Counted from the stretch's first letter, positions 54,589-63,877 are shown. The stretch: 64,000 nt of DNA from an uncultured Paracoccaceae bacterium (GCA_947502145.1 CANMYO010000001.1:62001-126000), one strand, 5' to 3'. Numbers and translations are program-made. The notes: generated by a model from the sequence alone, not told the origin.

Positions 54589-55013
54589 TGTTGGGCTATG
54601 CCGCACTTGCGTTTCTCGCCGGGGTGCTGGTGATCCTGAGCCGTCAGGTCAACGGTCGGTTGTCGCTGAGCACGTCGGCGATGCATTCGTCGCTCTGGAA
54701 TCACCTTGTCGGAATGATCGCCTTGTCCGTGGTGGCCCTGTTTCTGGGTGGCCTGTTCCCACAGGATCCCGCCGCAATTCCCTATTGGGCCTGGGCTGGT
54801 GGCACCGTTGGGGTAATCTTCATTGCGGCATCCAGCTGGCTGGTTGTGCAGATCGGGGCGGCGCAGACTGCCCTGCTGATCATCGCAGGGCAGATGGTCT
54901 TTGGCGTCGCGCTGGATCTTTGGCTGGGCGCGCCGGGCAATCCGCTCGCGCGGATCGCCGGTGTTGCCCTGATCCTTGCGGGCATGTGGTTCAGCCGCCA
55001 AGGTCGACGTTAA
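54588..55013 (+). CDS. DMT-family half-size transporter (YdcZ/DUF606), second subunit
   Basis: A 141-residue membrane protein with about five helices. It keeps the same family landmarks as its neighbour: VILSRQVNGRLSLSTSAMHS (with the N-G pair), SLWNHLVGMIALSVVALFL and a final helix RIAGVALILAGMWFSRQ. It is translationally coupled to the first half-transporter gene by a one-base overlap. Its 3' end overlaps the convergent iolG gene by 23 bases. The pair could export or import a small metabolite; nothing indicates a link to inositol except position. Confidence 0.82.
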   Translation: MLGYAALAFLAGVLVILSRQVNGRLSLSTSAMHSSLWNHLVGMIALSVVALFLGGLFPQDPAAIPYWAWAGGTVGVIFIAASSWLVVQIGAAQTALLIIAGQMVFGVALDLWLGAPGNPLARIAGVALILAGMWFSRQGRR

Positions 55014-55989
55014 CCGGTTTCCCGCTTTGACAGCTTTCGGTCGCGGCATCCGCCAGCATCTGCGCGCGCAACCCGTCGTGGATCGTAGGCGCTGGCCGTG
55101 TGCCCGCGGTCAGGCAGTCCACGAAATGGGTCAGTTCATTGCGGTAGGCTGCGGCATATCGCTCCAGGAAGAACGGTTGCGTCGGTGAGATGCTGATCCC
55201 CGCGCCCGTGGACAGAACTACCGTGTCCTGCGGGATATTCGCGACGCTGATCAGCCCCTTTTCCCCATGCACTTCGGCGCGCTGGTCATATCCATAGGTG
55301 GCCCGGCGCGAGTTGCTGATCTGGCAGATTTTTCCAGAGGCCGTTGTCAGTGTGACGGCGGCCGTGTCCACATCACCCGCCTCGCCAATTGCCGGATCAA
55401 CCAAGGCCGACCCAACTGCGTACACCGTCACCGGCTCTTCGCCCAACAGGAAACGCGCCATGTCCAGATCGTGAATCATCATATCGCGAAATATCCCGCC
55501 AGAGCTTTCGATGTAGCCAATCGGAGGCGGGCTGGGATCGCGCGACAGGATCGTGACCATTTCGACCTTGCCGATCTCGCCCGCGGCAATGCGTTTCTGG
55601 GCGGCTGCGAAATGGGGATCAAACCGGCGGTTAAACGCGGTGAGAAAGGGCACGCCCGCGGCCTCCACGACCTCGATGCACGCCTTGATCCGCTCCGAGG
55701 ACAGGTCAACCGGCTTTTCGCAAAAGATCGCTTTGCCAGCCGCTGCGGCCTGATGGATCAGATCGTAATGTGTCGTGGTTGGCGTGCCGATGATCACCGC
55801 GTCAATGTCATCACTTGCGATGATGTCGTCCACGCTGCGCACATCCGCGCCACAGGCACGCGCCAGCGCCTTGGCGGGGGCTTCAAATGCATCCGCAACG
55901 GCGGTCACCGTGGCATGGGGCAAATGGGCAATACTTGCGCCATGAACCTGCCCAATCCGCCCACAGCCCAATATTCCAATTCTGATCAT
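54991..55989 (-). CDS. iolG: Inositol 2-dehydrogenase
   Basis: A 332-residue Gfo/Idh/MocA oxidoreductase from the ATG at 55989 (MIRIGILGCGRIGQVHG), with GGGAG upstream; an earlier in-frame ATG at 56004 is less likely. The NAD-binding loop is GCGRIGQVHG, the EKP motif lies in FCEKPVDL (about 95), and the substrate-binding Asp/His are in MMIHDLDMARFLLG. It oxidises myo-inositol to 2-keto-myo-inositol (scyllo-inosose), the first step of the iol pathway. It is the last gene of the minus-strand iol operon. Confidence 0.9.
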   Translation of the reverse strand: MIRIGILGCGRIGQVHGASIAHLPHATVTAVADAFEAPAKALARACGADVRSVDDIIASDDIDAVIIGTPTTTHYDLIHQAAAAGKAIFCEKPVDLSSERIKACIEVVEAAGVPFLTAFNRRFDPHFAAAQKRIAAGEIGKVEMVTILSRDPSPPPIGYIESSGGIFRDMMIHDLDMARFLLGEEPVTVYAVGSALVDPAIGEAGDVDTAAVTLTTASGKICQISNSRRATYGYDQRAEVHGEKGLISVANIPQDTVVLSTGAGISISPTQPFFLERYAAAYRNELTHFVDCLTAGTRPAPTIHDGLRAQMLADAATESCQSGKPVNVDLGG

Positions 55990-56000
55990 CTCGCTCCCTT

Positions 56001-56840
56001 TCATGCGGCCGCGCGAAACCCACGCAACACCGCGCGGGTTTTGCTGACCAGCGGATCATGTGTGTCCCTGAGGATTTGGACCCTGTCAAAGCGGGCCGGA
56101 TCGGCATTCACCGCATCCCGCAGCGCCGCGCCAAAGGCCATGCGCAGTTCTGTTCCGATATTGAATTTGCAAATCGCCGATTGTGTTGCCAGCATCCGGC
56201 GCTGCTCCAGCGGCACACCTGACCCGCCGTGAATCACCAACGGCACCTGGGTGACGGCCTCAATCGCGCGGATGCGGTCGATATCGAGGCCGCCGTCCTT
56301 GTCCTGTTGCAAATGCACGTTGCCCACACTGATCGCCATGGCGTCCACTCCGGTTTCCCGCGCAAATTTCGCCGCCTCCTGCGGGTCTGTCCCGGCAGAG
56401 CTTTCGCCATCCGCGTAGCCGACAAAGCCGATTTCGCCCTCGCAGGAAATGCCCGCGGCATGTGCCATTTCGGCGATCGCAGCCGTCTCGGCAATGTTTT
56501 CGGCCAATGGCTTGCGCGATCCGTCAAACATCAAAGAGGTGAAACCGCTCTCCAGTGCTTCTTTGCATTCGTCGGCGGTATAGCCATGATCCAGATGCGC
56601 CACGACCGGCACCGACGCGGCCTCTGCCAGATGGCGAAACATCTTGCCCAGCACCGGCAAAGGCGTATGCGCGCGACACCCCGGGCCCGCCTGCAGGATC
56701 ACTGGGCAGTTTTCGGCCTCGGCGGCGGCGACATAGGCGCGCATGTCCTCCCACCCCAGGGTGACAAGGCCCGCAACAGCATAGCCATCGCGCAAGGCAG
56801 GTTGCAGCACGTCTTTCAGCGTCGCGAGCGGCATGGTCAT
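56001..56840 (-). CDS. iolJ: Class II aldolase of the fructose-bisphosphate aldolase family (IolJ-like)
   Basis: A 279-residue class II (zinc) aldolase. Metal ligands and catalytic residues appear in order: VVAHLDHGYT (His and Asp), SCEGEIGFVG (Glu), SVGNVHLQQD (His), VIHGGSGVP (His with GGSG phosphate loop) and CKFNIGTELR. In the inositol pathway IolJ splits 2-deoxy-5-keto-gluconate 6-phosphate into malonate semialdehyde and dihydroxyacetone phosphate. The position between iolB and iolG, after iolC and iolD, supports this over a tagatose or fructose aldolase role. Confidence 0.8.
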   Translation of the reverse strand: MTMPLATLKDVLQPALRDGYAVAGLVTLGWEDMRAYVAAAEAENCPVILQAGPGCRAHTPLPVLGKMFRHLAEAASVPVVAHLDHGYTADECKEALESGFTSLMFDGSRKPLAENIAETAAIAEMAHAAGISCEGEIGFVGYADGESSAGTDPQEAAKFARETGVDAMAISVGNVHLQQDKDGGLDIDRIRAIEAVTQVPLVIHGGSGVPLEQRRMLATQSAICKFNIGTELRMAFGAALRDAVNADPARFDRVQILRDTHDPLVSKTRAVLRGFRAAA

Positions 56841-56896
56841 GCTTTCTTTTTGGGGCGCCCATCGGCAATGCTGCCGTGGTGCGTTGACACTTGGGG

Positions 56897-57751
56897 CTAT
56901 TTGAACTTGGCAACCATGTCCTTGATGCCCGGTATGGTTTCAACCTGATAGGCGTGGGTCGGCTGAAAGAACTGCACCAGACTGCGCTGGCTCAACCCGC
57001 CCAGAATGGTGAAATAATACATTTCATACCCCGGCATGACGGCGCAGGGGTGATAACCCTTGTCGATCATGATCGTTGAGCCGTCCATCAGCTGATAAGC
57101 GTCCCCCGCCTTGCCCTCTTCACGTTGCAATATCTGCACGCCCGACCCGTGATTGGGGCGAAAACGAAAATTGTAGGTCTCATCATGGCGGGTTTCGATG
57201 ATGTTGCCGTCGGCATCCTTGCGGTCGGTGTCATGCTTGTGCGCCGGAAAGCCCGACCAGCCGCCCTGCCCGACGGTGAACAGCTCTGAAACAAGCAATC
57301 GGCCCACCTTGTCATGGTATTGCTGGCCAAGGATATGTTTGATCTTGCGATGGGTTTTTGTGTCGTCAGAGCCATATTGAACCTTGTCCAGGGCGGCGGC
57401 GCGCACATCAAACGGGTCAAGCACCTTGTCGTATCTTGCCCCGGCGATAAAGGTTTCGGTGTCGGTTGTGCAGGTCAGCGTAACCTTGGCCCCGACCGGC
57501 ACATAGACGCCTTCGGGCTCCCCATCCCAGACATCCGTGCCGCGCTGGCCAAGGCTGGCAAAGGCGACGCCTTCAACATCAACGTCAACCGTGCCGGTCG
57601 CCGGCACGATGCAGGTTTCATATCCCGGCACCTGATATTCAAAGGTTTGGCCGCGGGTCAGTTTGACGATATTGAAATAATTGAGCGGCACAGTCGGATC
57701 ATCAGCATCAACAATCGGTTTGTTCTGGTTGTCATGGGGTGCGACGTGCAT
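56897..57751 (-). CDS. iolB: 5-deoxy-glucuronate isomerase
   Basis: A 284-residue double-cupin enzyme that converts 5-deoxy-D-glucuronate to 2-deoxy-5-keto-D-gluconate. The C-terminal cupin metal site is visible in SGFPAHKHDTD (two His), ETRHDETYNFRF (Glu) and KGYHPCAVMPG (His). The order iolD-iolC-iolB is the normal reaction neighbourhood. It starts 11 bases after the iolC stop and is followed by the aldolase gene after 56 bases. Confidence 0.95.
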   Translation of the reverse strand: MHVAPHDNQNKPIVDADDPTVPLNYFNIVKLTRGQTFEYQVPGYETCIVPATGTVDVDVEGVAFASLGQRGTDVWDGEPEGVYVPVGAKVTLTCTTDTETFIAGARYDKVLDPFDVRAAALDKVQYGSDDTKTHRKIKHILGQQYHDKVGRLLVSELFTVGQGGWSGFPAHKHDTDRKDADGNIIETRHDETYNFRFRPNHGSGVQILQREEGKAGDAYQLMDGSTIMIDKGYHPCAVMPGYEMYYFTILGGLSQRSLVQFFQPTHAYQVETIPGIKDMVAKFK

Positions 57752-57762
57752 CGGCTTTCCTT

Positions 57763-58740
57763 TCAGGTCTCGGACGCGCCGGGGTGGCTTGCGAGGAATT
57801 TTTCAAGTTCAGATGTAATTGGCATGGCCGGGGCGCAGCCGGGTTTGGCGACGACAATCGCAGCACAGGCGGAACCGCGCAGGATTGCGGTCTTCAGATC
57901 GTGCCCGGCGGCAATTGCACTCAGCAATCCGGCCATGAAACTGTCGCCTGCTCCGGTCGGTTTCAATGCCTCGACCGCGTAGATTCCGGTGCGGATTTCG
58001 GCACCATCCGCGAAGGTCACCGCGCCATGTTCGCCCATCTTGTAGATCACGATCTGGGCGGATGTTTCTGCAAGCGCGTGGGCCTTGGCGAGCCCCCTGT
58101 CCTTGCCGCCTGCCATGAACCCGAACTCATCATCATTTCCGACAATGACGTCCGACAGCGCGCCCGCCTTTGACAGGACCTCAGCGGCGACTTGCGGGCT
58201 TGGCCAACTATAGGGCCGGTAATCGACATCAAATATGATTGGCAGGCCAGCGGCACGGGCCAGTTCAAAGGCGCGAAATGCCGCGCTGCGCGACGGCTCT
58301 GCGGCAAAAACCGTCCCGGCAGTCACCAGCGCGCCGTATTGGCTGTAATCCACGGCCTCAACATCCGCGGCCGACATTTCAAAATCAGCCGCGCCATTGC
58401 GATATATGACTGACTGGTGCCCCTCCAGCCGGGTTTCATATAACGCCAGTGAATTGCGGGCCTCGCCGCCTTCGGCGTGAACATGGGTTGTGTCAACGCC
58501 ATAGTGGTGCAACTTGTTGACGCAGAACCGCCCCACGGCATCGTCCGACACCCGCGTCACAAGCGCCGCCCGCCCGCCCAGTTTGACAATCCCCGCCGCG
58601 ATATTGGCCGATGACCCGCCCATATCGGCGTGAAACGTCTCTGCATCCTCGGTTGCAATGCCGGGCGCGGGGAACAAATCCATGCCGACCCGCCCAACAA
58701 CCACAAACGTGTTGGACTTGATGCCCTCAATGGCGTCCAT
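57763..58740 (-). CDS. iolC: 5-dehydro-2-deoxygluconokinase
   Basis: A 325-residue PfkB-family kinase that phosphorylates 2-deoxy-5-keto-gluconate. The N-terminal GRVGMDLFPAPG and MGGSSANIAAG motifs, the IolC-typical FDVDYRPYSW, and the C-terminal catalytic loop PTGAGDSFMAGLLSA are all present. It overlaps the iolD stop by one base (TGATG), so the two are translationally coupled. The last ~20 residues (LEKFLASHPG) are ordinary for the family. Confidence 0.95.
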   Translation of the reverse strand: MDAIEGIKSNTFVVVGRVGMDLFPAPGIATEDAETFHADMGGSSANIAAGIVKLGGRAALVTRVSDDAVGRFCVNKLHHYGVDTTHVHAEGGEARNSLALYETRLEGHQSVIYRNGAADFEMSAADVEAVDYSQYGALVTAGTVFAAEPSRSAAFRAFELARAAGLPIIFDVDYRPYSWPSPQVAAEVLSKAGALSDVIVGNDDEFGFMAGGKDRGLAKAHALAETSAQIVIYKMGEHGAVTFADGAEIRTGIYAVEALKPTGAGDSFMAGLLSAIAAGHDLKTAILRGSACAAIVVAKPGCAPAMPITSELEKFLASHPGASET

Positions 58741-60602
58741 CAGACACCCTTCCGCTGCTTGGCACGGGCTGATTCAACTTCGATGTGCTTTTCTGCGACC
58801 TTGGGATGATCCGTTACATGTGGCGTGCCAACCTCCCACCATGTGTGGCCTTCGGTGGTCCAGCCCTCGTAGGCGTCCACCTTCATGACAATGACATAGG
58901 TCTTGTCACTGGCCTTTGCGCGTTTGAACGCCTCGCCCAGTTCGGCAGGGTTTGCGACAGTTTCGGTCGCCGCACCCATCGCTGCGGCATGCGCGTCAAA
59001 ATCAACGGTGAATTGCGTTGTCGCCGTTGGCGTGTCGGCGATCAGATTGTTGAAACTTTCGTTTCCGGTGTTGTTCTGCAGCTTGTTGATGACGGCAAAC
59101 CCGCCGTTATCCAGCAGCATTACAATCAGTTTCTTGCCCGTCAGAACTGACGAATAGATGTCAGAGTTCAGCATCAGATAGCTGCCGTCGCCGCAGAACG
59201 TAATGACGTCTTGATCAGGCTCACGTTCGCTTTGTGCAATTTTTGCACCCCACGCCCCGGCAATTTCATAGCCCATGCAAGAAAAACCAAACTCAACATC
59301 GACTGTCCCGATGTCGAGCGTGCGCCAATTTGCTGTCACCTCCGCAGGCAGCCCGCCCGCTGCTGCGACAACCCGGTCGCGCGGATCGCATAATGCGTTT
59401 ACCACACCGATTGCCTGCGCATAGCTGTTGGGCCGGTTGCCGGGTTTGACGTTGTCAGCGACATAGGACACCCATTTGGCGCGCTCCGTCTTTGCGAAAT
59501 TCGCCCATTCCGCCGACACCGTCAGGTCCAGCGCCGCATGGATCGCGGCAAGGCCAACCTTGGCATCCCCCACGACAGGCAGTGATCTGTGCTTGCCCGC
59601 ATCATGTCGCCCGACATTCAGCCCGATGATCTGTGCGTCCTTGGCAAAGGCAGTCCAGGACCCGGTGGTGAAATCCTGCAACCGGCAGCCGACCGACAGG
59701 ATGACGTCAGCCCTTTCTGCCACGGCATTGGCGCTGTCTGACCCCGTCACCCCAATGGGGCCGCAATTTTGCGGGTGCGTATCCAGCATGTTGGCGCGCC
59801 CTGCGATGGTTTCAACCACCGGAATCCCCGTAGCCTCGGCCAGTGCTGTCAGCTCTGCAACGGCGGCTGAATATTGCACCCCGCCACCGGCAATGATCAT
59901 AGGACGTTCCGCAGCTTTCAGGGCTGCAACGGCGGCATCAACCTCCACCGGGTCGGGCGCGATCCGGCGGATATGATGACATTTCTTTTCAAACATCGCG
60001 ACCGGATAGTCATAGGCCCAGCCCTGCACATCCTGCGGCAGACCCAGAAATGCCGGACCGCAATCGGCCGGGTCCAGCATCGTTGCCAGCGCATTGGGCA
60101 GCGACTGGATGATCTGCGCCGGATGAGTGATGCGATCCCAGTAGCGTGTCACGGCCCTGAAGGCATCATTCACCCCCAGCGTCGGATCGCCAAAGTGTTC
60201 CAACTGCTGCAGGACAGGATCAGGCAGCCGCGTGGTATAGGCATCGCCACACAGCATCAGCATCGGCAGCCGGTTGGCGTGGGCCAGGGCAGACGCCGTC
60301 AGCAGATTTGCGGTGCCCGGACCAGCCGAGGCGGTGCAGAACATGAACCGCTGCCGCAGCCAGGTTTTGGCATAGCCAGAGGCGGCAAATCCCATGCTTT
60401 GTTCATTTTGTCCGCGATAAAGCGGCAGCACATCCCTGTGATCATACAGGGCTTCACCCAGACAGGTGACATTGCCATGTCCAAAAATGCCGAACCCACC
60501 GCCGCAGACGCGCATTTCCTGCCCGTCAACAACGATGTACTGGGCAGCCAGCCACCGGATGATGGCCTGCGCCGTGGTCAGGCGAATTGTCGTGTCACTC
60601 AT
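58740..60602 (-). CDS. iolD: 3D-(3,5/4)-trihydroxycyclohexane-1,2-dione hydrolase
   Basis: A 620-residue thiamine-diphosphate enzyme from the ATG at 60602 (MSDTTIRLT); the longer frame adds 39 residues that would cross the operator region. It opens the inosose ring product to 5-deoxy-glucuronate. Features: GGGFGIFGHGNV near the N-terminus, FCTASAGPGTANLLT, the ThDP/Mg motif GDGSYLMLNSDIYSSV, then LLDNGGFAVINKLQ, and a C-terminal ThDP fold. First gene of the minus-strand iol operon, divergent from the second inositol operon. Confidence 0.95.
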   Translation of the reverse strand: MSDTTIRLTTAQAIIRWLAAQYIVVDGQEMRVCGGGFGIFGHGNVTCLGEALYDHRDVLPLYRGQNEQSMGFAASGYAKTWLRQRFMFCTASAGPGTANLLTASALAHANRLPMLMLCGDAYTTRLPDPVLQQLEHFGDPTLGVNDAFRAVTRYWDRITHPAQIIQSLPNALATMLDPADCGPAFLGLPQDVQGWAYDYPVAMFEKKCHHIRRIAPDPVEVDAAVAALKAAERPMIIAGGGVQYSAAVAELTALAEATGIPVVETIAGRANMLDTHPQNCGPIGVTGSDSANAVAERADVILSVGCRLQDFTTGSWTAFAKDAQIIGLNVGRHDAGKHRSLPVVGDAKVGLAAIHAALDLTVSAEWANFAKTERAKWVSYVADNVKPGNRPNSYAQAIGVVNALCDPRDRVVAAAGGLPAEVTANWRTLDIGTVDVEFGFSCMGYEIAGAWGAKIAQSEREPDQDVITFCGDGSYLMLNSDIYSSVLTGKKLIVMLLDNGGFAVINKLQNNTGNESFNNLIADTPTATTQFTVDFDAHAAAMGAATETVANPAELGEAFKRAKASDKTYVIVMKVDAYEGWTTEGHTWWEVGTPHVTDHPKVAEKHIEVESARAKQRKGV

Positions 60603-60660
60603 GGCGTATCCCCCGCGGTGCAAGTCAGACTTGCGTCTTTTCGAATCTGACGATACTAAT

Positions 60661-60678
60661 TTTGCAACCGGTTGCAAA
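60661..60678. promoter_or_regulatory. Perfect 18-bp LacI-type operator between divergent inositol operons
   Basis: TTTGCAACCGGTTGCAAA is a perfect palindrome with the central CG of LacI/GalR-family operators. It lies 58 bases upstream of iolD and 24 bases upstream of the divergent Gfo/Idh gene, so one bound repressor could block both. No LacI-family gene is present in the window. Confidence 0.8.
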
Positions 60679-60702
60679 CCGATTTTCTGGAAAGAGCGCG
60701 GC

Positions 60703-61797
60703 ATGGCTGAGATTGGCATCGGAATTCTTGGCGGCGGCTATATGGGCAAGGCCCATGCGGTAGCGATGGCGGCAGTTGGCGCGGTGTTTGAAACGGCGCT
60801 GCGTCCCCGGCTCGAAATGGTCTGTGCCACAACACCCGAATCGGCAGAACGCTATCGCGCGGCCTATGGCTTTGCCCGCGCAACCGACGACTGGCAGGTG
60901 CTAGTGAACGATCCAAAGGTCGAAGCGGTGATCATTGCCAGCCCGCAATCCACCCATCGTGCCGTGGCGCTGGCCGCTTTTGCACTTGGGAAGCCGGTGT
61001 TCTGTGAAAAGCCGATGGGCGCGACGCTGGATGACGCAATTGCGATGACCAAGGCCGCAGCGGGGCAGATCAGCATGGTCGGCTACAACTACGTCCGCAC
61101 CCCGGCAACGCAGCACGCCCGGCACCTGATCGCCTCCGGGGCGATTGGTGACATCACCTGGTTTCGCGGTGAGCATGTCGAAGACTTCTACGCCGATCCA
61201 CAAGCTCCGGCGACCTGGCGGACGGAAGGTGATGCCAACGGCACCGTGGGTGATCTTGCCCCCCATATGATCAATTGCGCATTGGCCCTGATGGGCCCGA
61301 TTGACCGGCTGATCGCCGAGATTGAAACCGTGCATACCAGCCGCCCCGGCGGCGATGTGACCAATGACGATCAGGCGCAGCTGATGTGCCGCTTTGCCAA
61401 TGGCGCGCTGGGTCAGATGCATTTCAGCCGTATCCAAACCGGGCGCAAGATGGGCTATGCTTATGAAATCACGGGCACAAAGGGCGCTATCCGCTTTGAT
61501 CAGGAAGACCAGAACGCGCTGTGGTTGTACCAGATGGATCAGAACGACGCCGAACGCGGCTTCAGCAAGATCCTGACCGGTCCGGCCCATCCTGACTACC
61601 TGCCATTCTGTCAGGGGCCCGGACATGGCACCGGCTATCAGGATCAGATCATCATCGAAGCCAAGGATTTCCTTGAGGCGATTGCCAGCGGCAAGAACCG
61701 CTGGCCCACGTTTCAGGATGGTCTGGATGTCTATCATGTGATCGAGGCAATCCGTGCCTCAGCCAGCGCCGGTCGCTGGCAAACCGTTTCTTCGTAA
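60703..61797 (+). CDS. Gfo/Idh/MocA oxidoreductase of inositol catabolism
   Basis: A 364-residue NAD(P)-dependent oxidoreductase from the ATG at 60703 (MAEIGIGILGGGYMGKAHAV, exactly 20 residues shown). The Rossmann loop is GGGYMGKAH, EKP is in VFCEKPMGATL, and the substrate motif is DLAPHMINCALALMG. It begins the plus-strand inositol operon and probably oxidises another inositol isomer (scyllo- or D-chiro-inositol) or a derivative. It is one of three such dehydrogenases in this locus, so individual roles cannot be separated by sequence alone. Confidence 0.88.
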   Translation: MAEIGIGILGGGYMGKAHAVAMAAVGAVFETALRPRLEMVCATTPESAERYRAAYGFARATDDWQVLVNDPKVEAVIIASPQSTHRAVALAAFALGKPVFCEKPMGATLDDAIAMTKAAAGQISMVGYNYVRTPATQHARHLIASGAIGDITWFRGEHVEDFYADPQAPATWRTEGDANGTVGDLAPHMINCALALMGPIDRLIAEIETVHTSRPGGDVTNDDQAQLMCRFANGALGQMHFSRIQTGRKMGYAYEITGTKGAIRFDQEDQNALWLYQMDQNDAERGFSKILTGPAHPDYLPFCQGPGHGTGYQDQIIIEAKDFLEAIASGKNRWPTFQDGLDVYHVIEAIRASASAGRWQTVSS

Positions 61798-61808
61798 GGA
61801 CCAACATC

Positions 61809-62699
61809 ATGGCAATCACAATCGGCAATGCGCCCTGCTCCTGGGGTGTGGAATTCGCAAACGACCCGCGCAACCCCAGTTGGCAAGAGGTGCTCAAGCA
61901 GAATGCGGCGGCGGGCTACAAGGGGATTGAACTTGGCCCGGTCGGCTTCATGCCCGAAGACCCCGACGTCCTGGCCCCGGCGCTGAAAGACCACGATCTG
62001 ACGCTGATTGGCGGCGTTGTGTTTCGCCCGTTTCATGATCCCGCCGCATGGGATGACGTCATGGATGGCGCCGTGCGGACCTGCAAGGCGCTGGTTGCGC
62101 ATGGCGCGCAGCATTTGGTGCTGATTGACAGTATCTCACCCCGTCGTGCGCCCACCGCGGGCCGCGCCGATGAGGCCGAACAGATGGATAACGCCGAATG
62201 GGCCGCCTTCCGGGATCGCATCGCAACGGTAGCAAAACTTGGCACAGAAGAATACGGGCTGACCGTGGGCATGCACGCCCATGCCGGTGGTTTCATCGAC
62301 TTTGAACCGGAACTCGAACGCCTGCTGGACGAGGTTGACGAAAGCATCCTGAAAATCTGCTTTGACACCGGCCATCATTCCTATGCCGGCTATGATCCGG
62401 TGGCCTTCATGAAGCGGCATGTGGGGCGGATATCCTACATGCACTTCAAGGACATCGACCCAGCGGTCAAGGCGGATGTCGTCGCCAATCGCACCGACTT
62501 CTACAAGGCATGTGGACAGGGCATCTTTTGCAATCTGGGACAGGGGGATGTCGACTTTCCGGCGGTACGGCAAGTCTTGCTTGATGCAGGGTTTGATGGC
62601 TGGTGCACGGTCGAACAGGACTGCGACCCCACCCTGCCCGGCACCCCGCTGGAGGATGCGCAAAGCAACCGGGAATATCTGCAATCCATTGGTTTCTAA
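61809..62699 (+). CDS. iolE: Myo-inosose-2 dehydratase
   Basis: A 296-residue TIM-barrel dehydratase that removes water from scyllo-inosose to give the dione used by IolD. The N-terminus MAITIGNAPCSWGVEFA is diagnostic. Metal-site regions are VGMHAHAGGFIDF, ICFDTGHHSYAG, YMHFKDID and the C-terminal CTVEQDCDP. It lies 11 bases after the preceding dehydrogenase gene and 12 bases before the next one. IolE acts between IolG and IolD although it is on the other strand, which explains the need for shared control. Confidence 0.95.
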   Translation: MAITIGNAPCSWGVEFANDPRNPSWQEVLKQNAAAGYKGIELGPVGFMPEDPDVLAPALKDHDLTLIGGVVFRPFHDPAAWDDVMDGAVRTCKALVAHGAQHLVLIDSISPRRAPTAGRADEAEQMDNAEWAAFRDRIATVAKLGTEEYGLTVGMHAHAGGFIDFEPELERLLDEVDESILKICFDTGHHSYAGYDPVAFMKRHVGRISYMHFKDIDPAVKADVVANRTDFYKACGQGIFCNLGQGDVDFPAVRQVLLDAGFDGWCTVEQDCDPTLPGTPLEDAQSNREYLQSIGF

Positions 62700-62711
62700 A
62701 GGACTATCGCA

Positions 62712-63869
62712 ATGGCAAAATTGAAATGGGGCATGATTGGTGGCGGTGAAGGCAGCCAAATCGGCCCAGCGCACCGTTTGGGTTCCGGGCTGGATGGCCT
62801 GTTTGATTTCACCGCAGGCGCGCTTGATCACCGCCCCGATGCGGGCCGCGCCTACGGACAGCGCCTTGGCCTTACCGCAGACCGCAGCTACGGCAGTTGG
62901 CAGGACATGCTGGCGGGTGAGAAGGACCGCGACGACCGGGTAGATCTGGTCACCGTGGCCACCCCCAACGCGACTCATTTTGAGATCACCAAAGCCTATC
63001 TCGAAGCAGGGTTCCACGTGCTCTGCGAAAAGCCGATGACAATGACCGTGGAAGAAGGCGAAGAGATCGTCAAAATCGCCCGGGCGTCCGGTGCAATCTG
63101 CGCGGTGAACTATGGTTACACCGGCTATTCGCTTGTGCGGCATATGCGGGCAATGGTGGCGCGCGGTGACATTGGCAAGGTGCGCGTTGTGAAGGCCGAA
63201 TTCAGCCACGGCCACCACGCGGATGCGGCAGACGCTGACAACCCGCGGGTCCGGTGGCGCTATGATCCGGCGCAGGCCGGGGTCAGCGCGCAATTTGCCG
63301 ATTGCGGCATTCACGCCATGCACATGGCCGCGTTTGTCTGCGGGCAAGAGGTCACAAAACTCTCCGCCGATACCGTCTCTGCGATCCCGGTGCGGGTGCT
63401 GGAAGATGACGCGATGGTGAATTTCCGCATGGACGGCGGCACCGTCGGGCGTCTGTGGACCTCGTCAATTGCGCTGGGGCGGCAGCATGGCCTGACCCTG
63501 CAGGTGTTTGGTGAAACCGGCGGGCTGCGTTGGGCACAGGAACACCCCAATCAGCTTTATCACATGCCGCTGAACGGGCGCTTGCAGGTGATCGAACGGG
63601 GGGAGGGCAACCTGTCACCCGAAGCGGACCGCACCAGCCGGGTCACCGTGGGACATGCAGAGGGGATGCCCCTGGCCTTTGCCAATATCTACGCTGATCT
63701 GTCCGAGGCGATCCGCGCCCGCAAGGAGGGTCGCGAAATGGATCCGGCAGCAAACCTTTATCCGCGCGCCGAAGACGGGCTGCGCTCTATGGCGGCTGTC
63801 TTTGCCGTTGCAGAAAGCGGAAAGGCGGACGGTGCCTGGGTGGATGCCCGCCCGCCGATGTTCCGCTAG
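62712..63869 (+). CDS. Gfo/Idh/MocA oxidoreductase of inositol catabolism
   Basis: A 385-residue oxidoreductase. Rossmann loop GGGEGSQIGPAHRLG (about 9-23), EKP in VLCEKPMTMTVEEG, and substrate region FADCGIHAMHMAAFVCG. It is longer than the IolG-type (about 330) and belongs to the group often found next to iolE, for example inositol or inosose dehydrogenase paralogues. It is the last gene of the plus-strand inositol operon. The exact inositol isomer or derivative oxidised is unknown. Confidence 0.85.
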   Translation: MAKLKWGMIGGGEGSQIGPAHRLGSGLDGLFDFTAGALDHRPDAGRAYGQRLGLTADRSYGSWQDMLAGEKDRDDRVDLVTVATPNATHFEITKAYLEAGFHVLCEKPMTMTVEEGEEIVKIARASGAICAVNYGYTGYSLVRHMRAMVARGDIGKVRVVKAEFSHGHHADAADADNPRVRWRYDPAQAGVSAQFADCGIHAMHMAAFVCGQEVTKLSADTVSAIPVRVLEDDAMVNFRMDGGTVGRLWTSSIALGRQHGLTLQVFGETGGLRWAQEHPNQLYHMPLNGRLQVIERGEGNLSPEADRTSRVTVGHAEGMPLAFANIYADLSEAIRARKEGREMDPAANLYPRAEDGLRSMAAVFAVAESGKADGAWVDARPPMFR

Positions 63870-63877
63870 CCCTTGCG

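Noticed and set aside
62136-63347. A 403-residue minus-strand frame
   Set aside because: It overlaps iolE and the following dehydrogenase gene on the other strand and has no family motifs.
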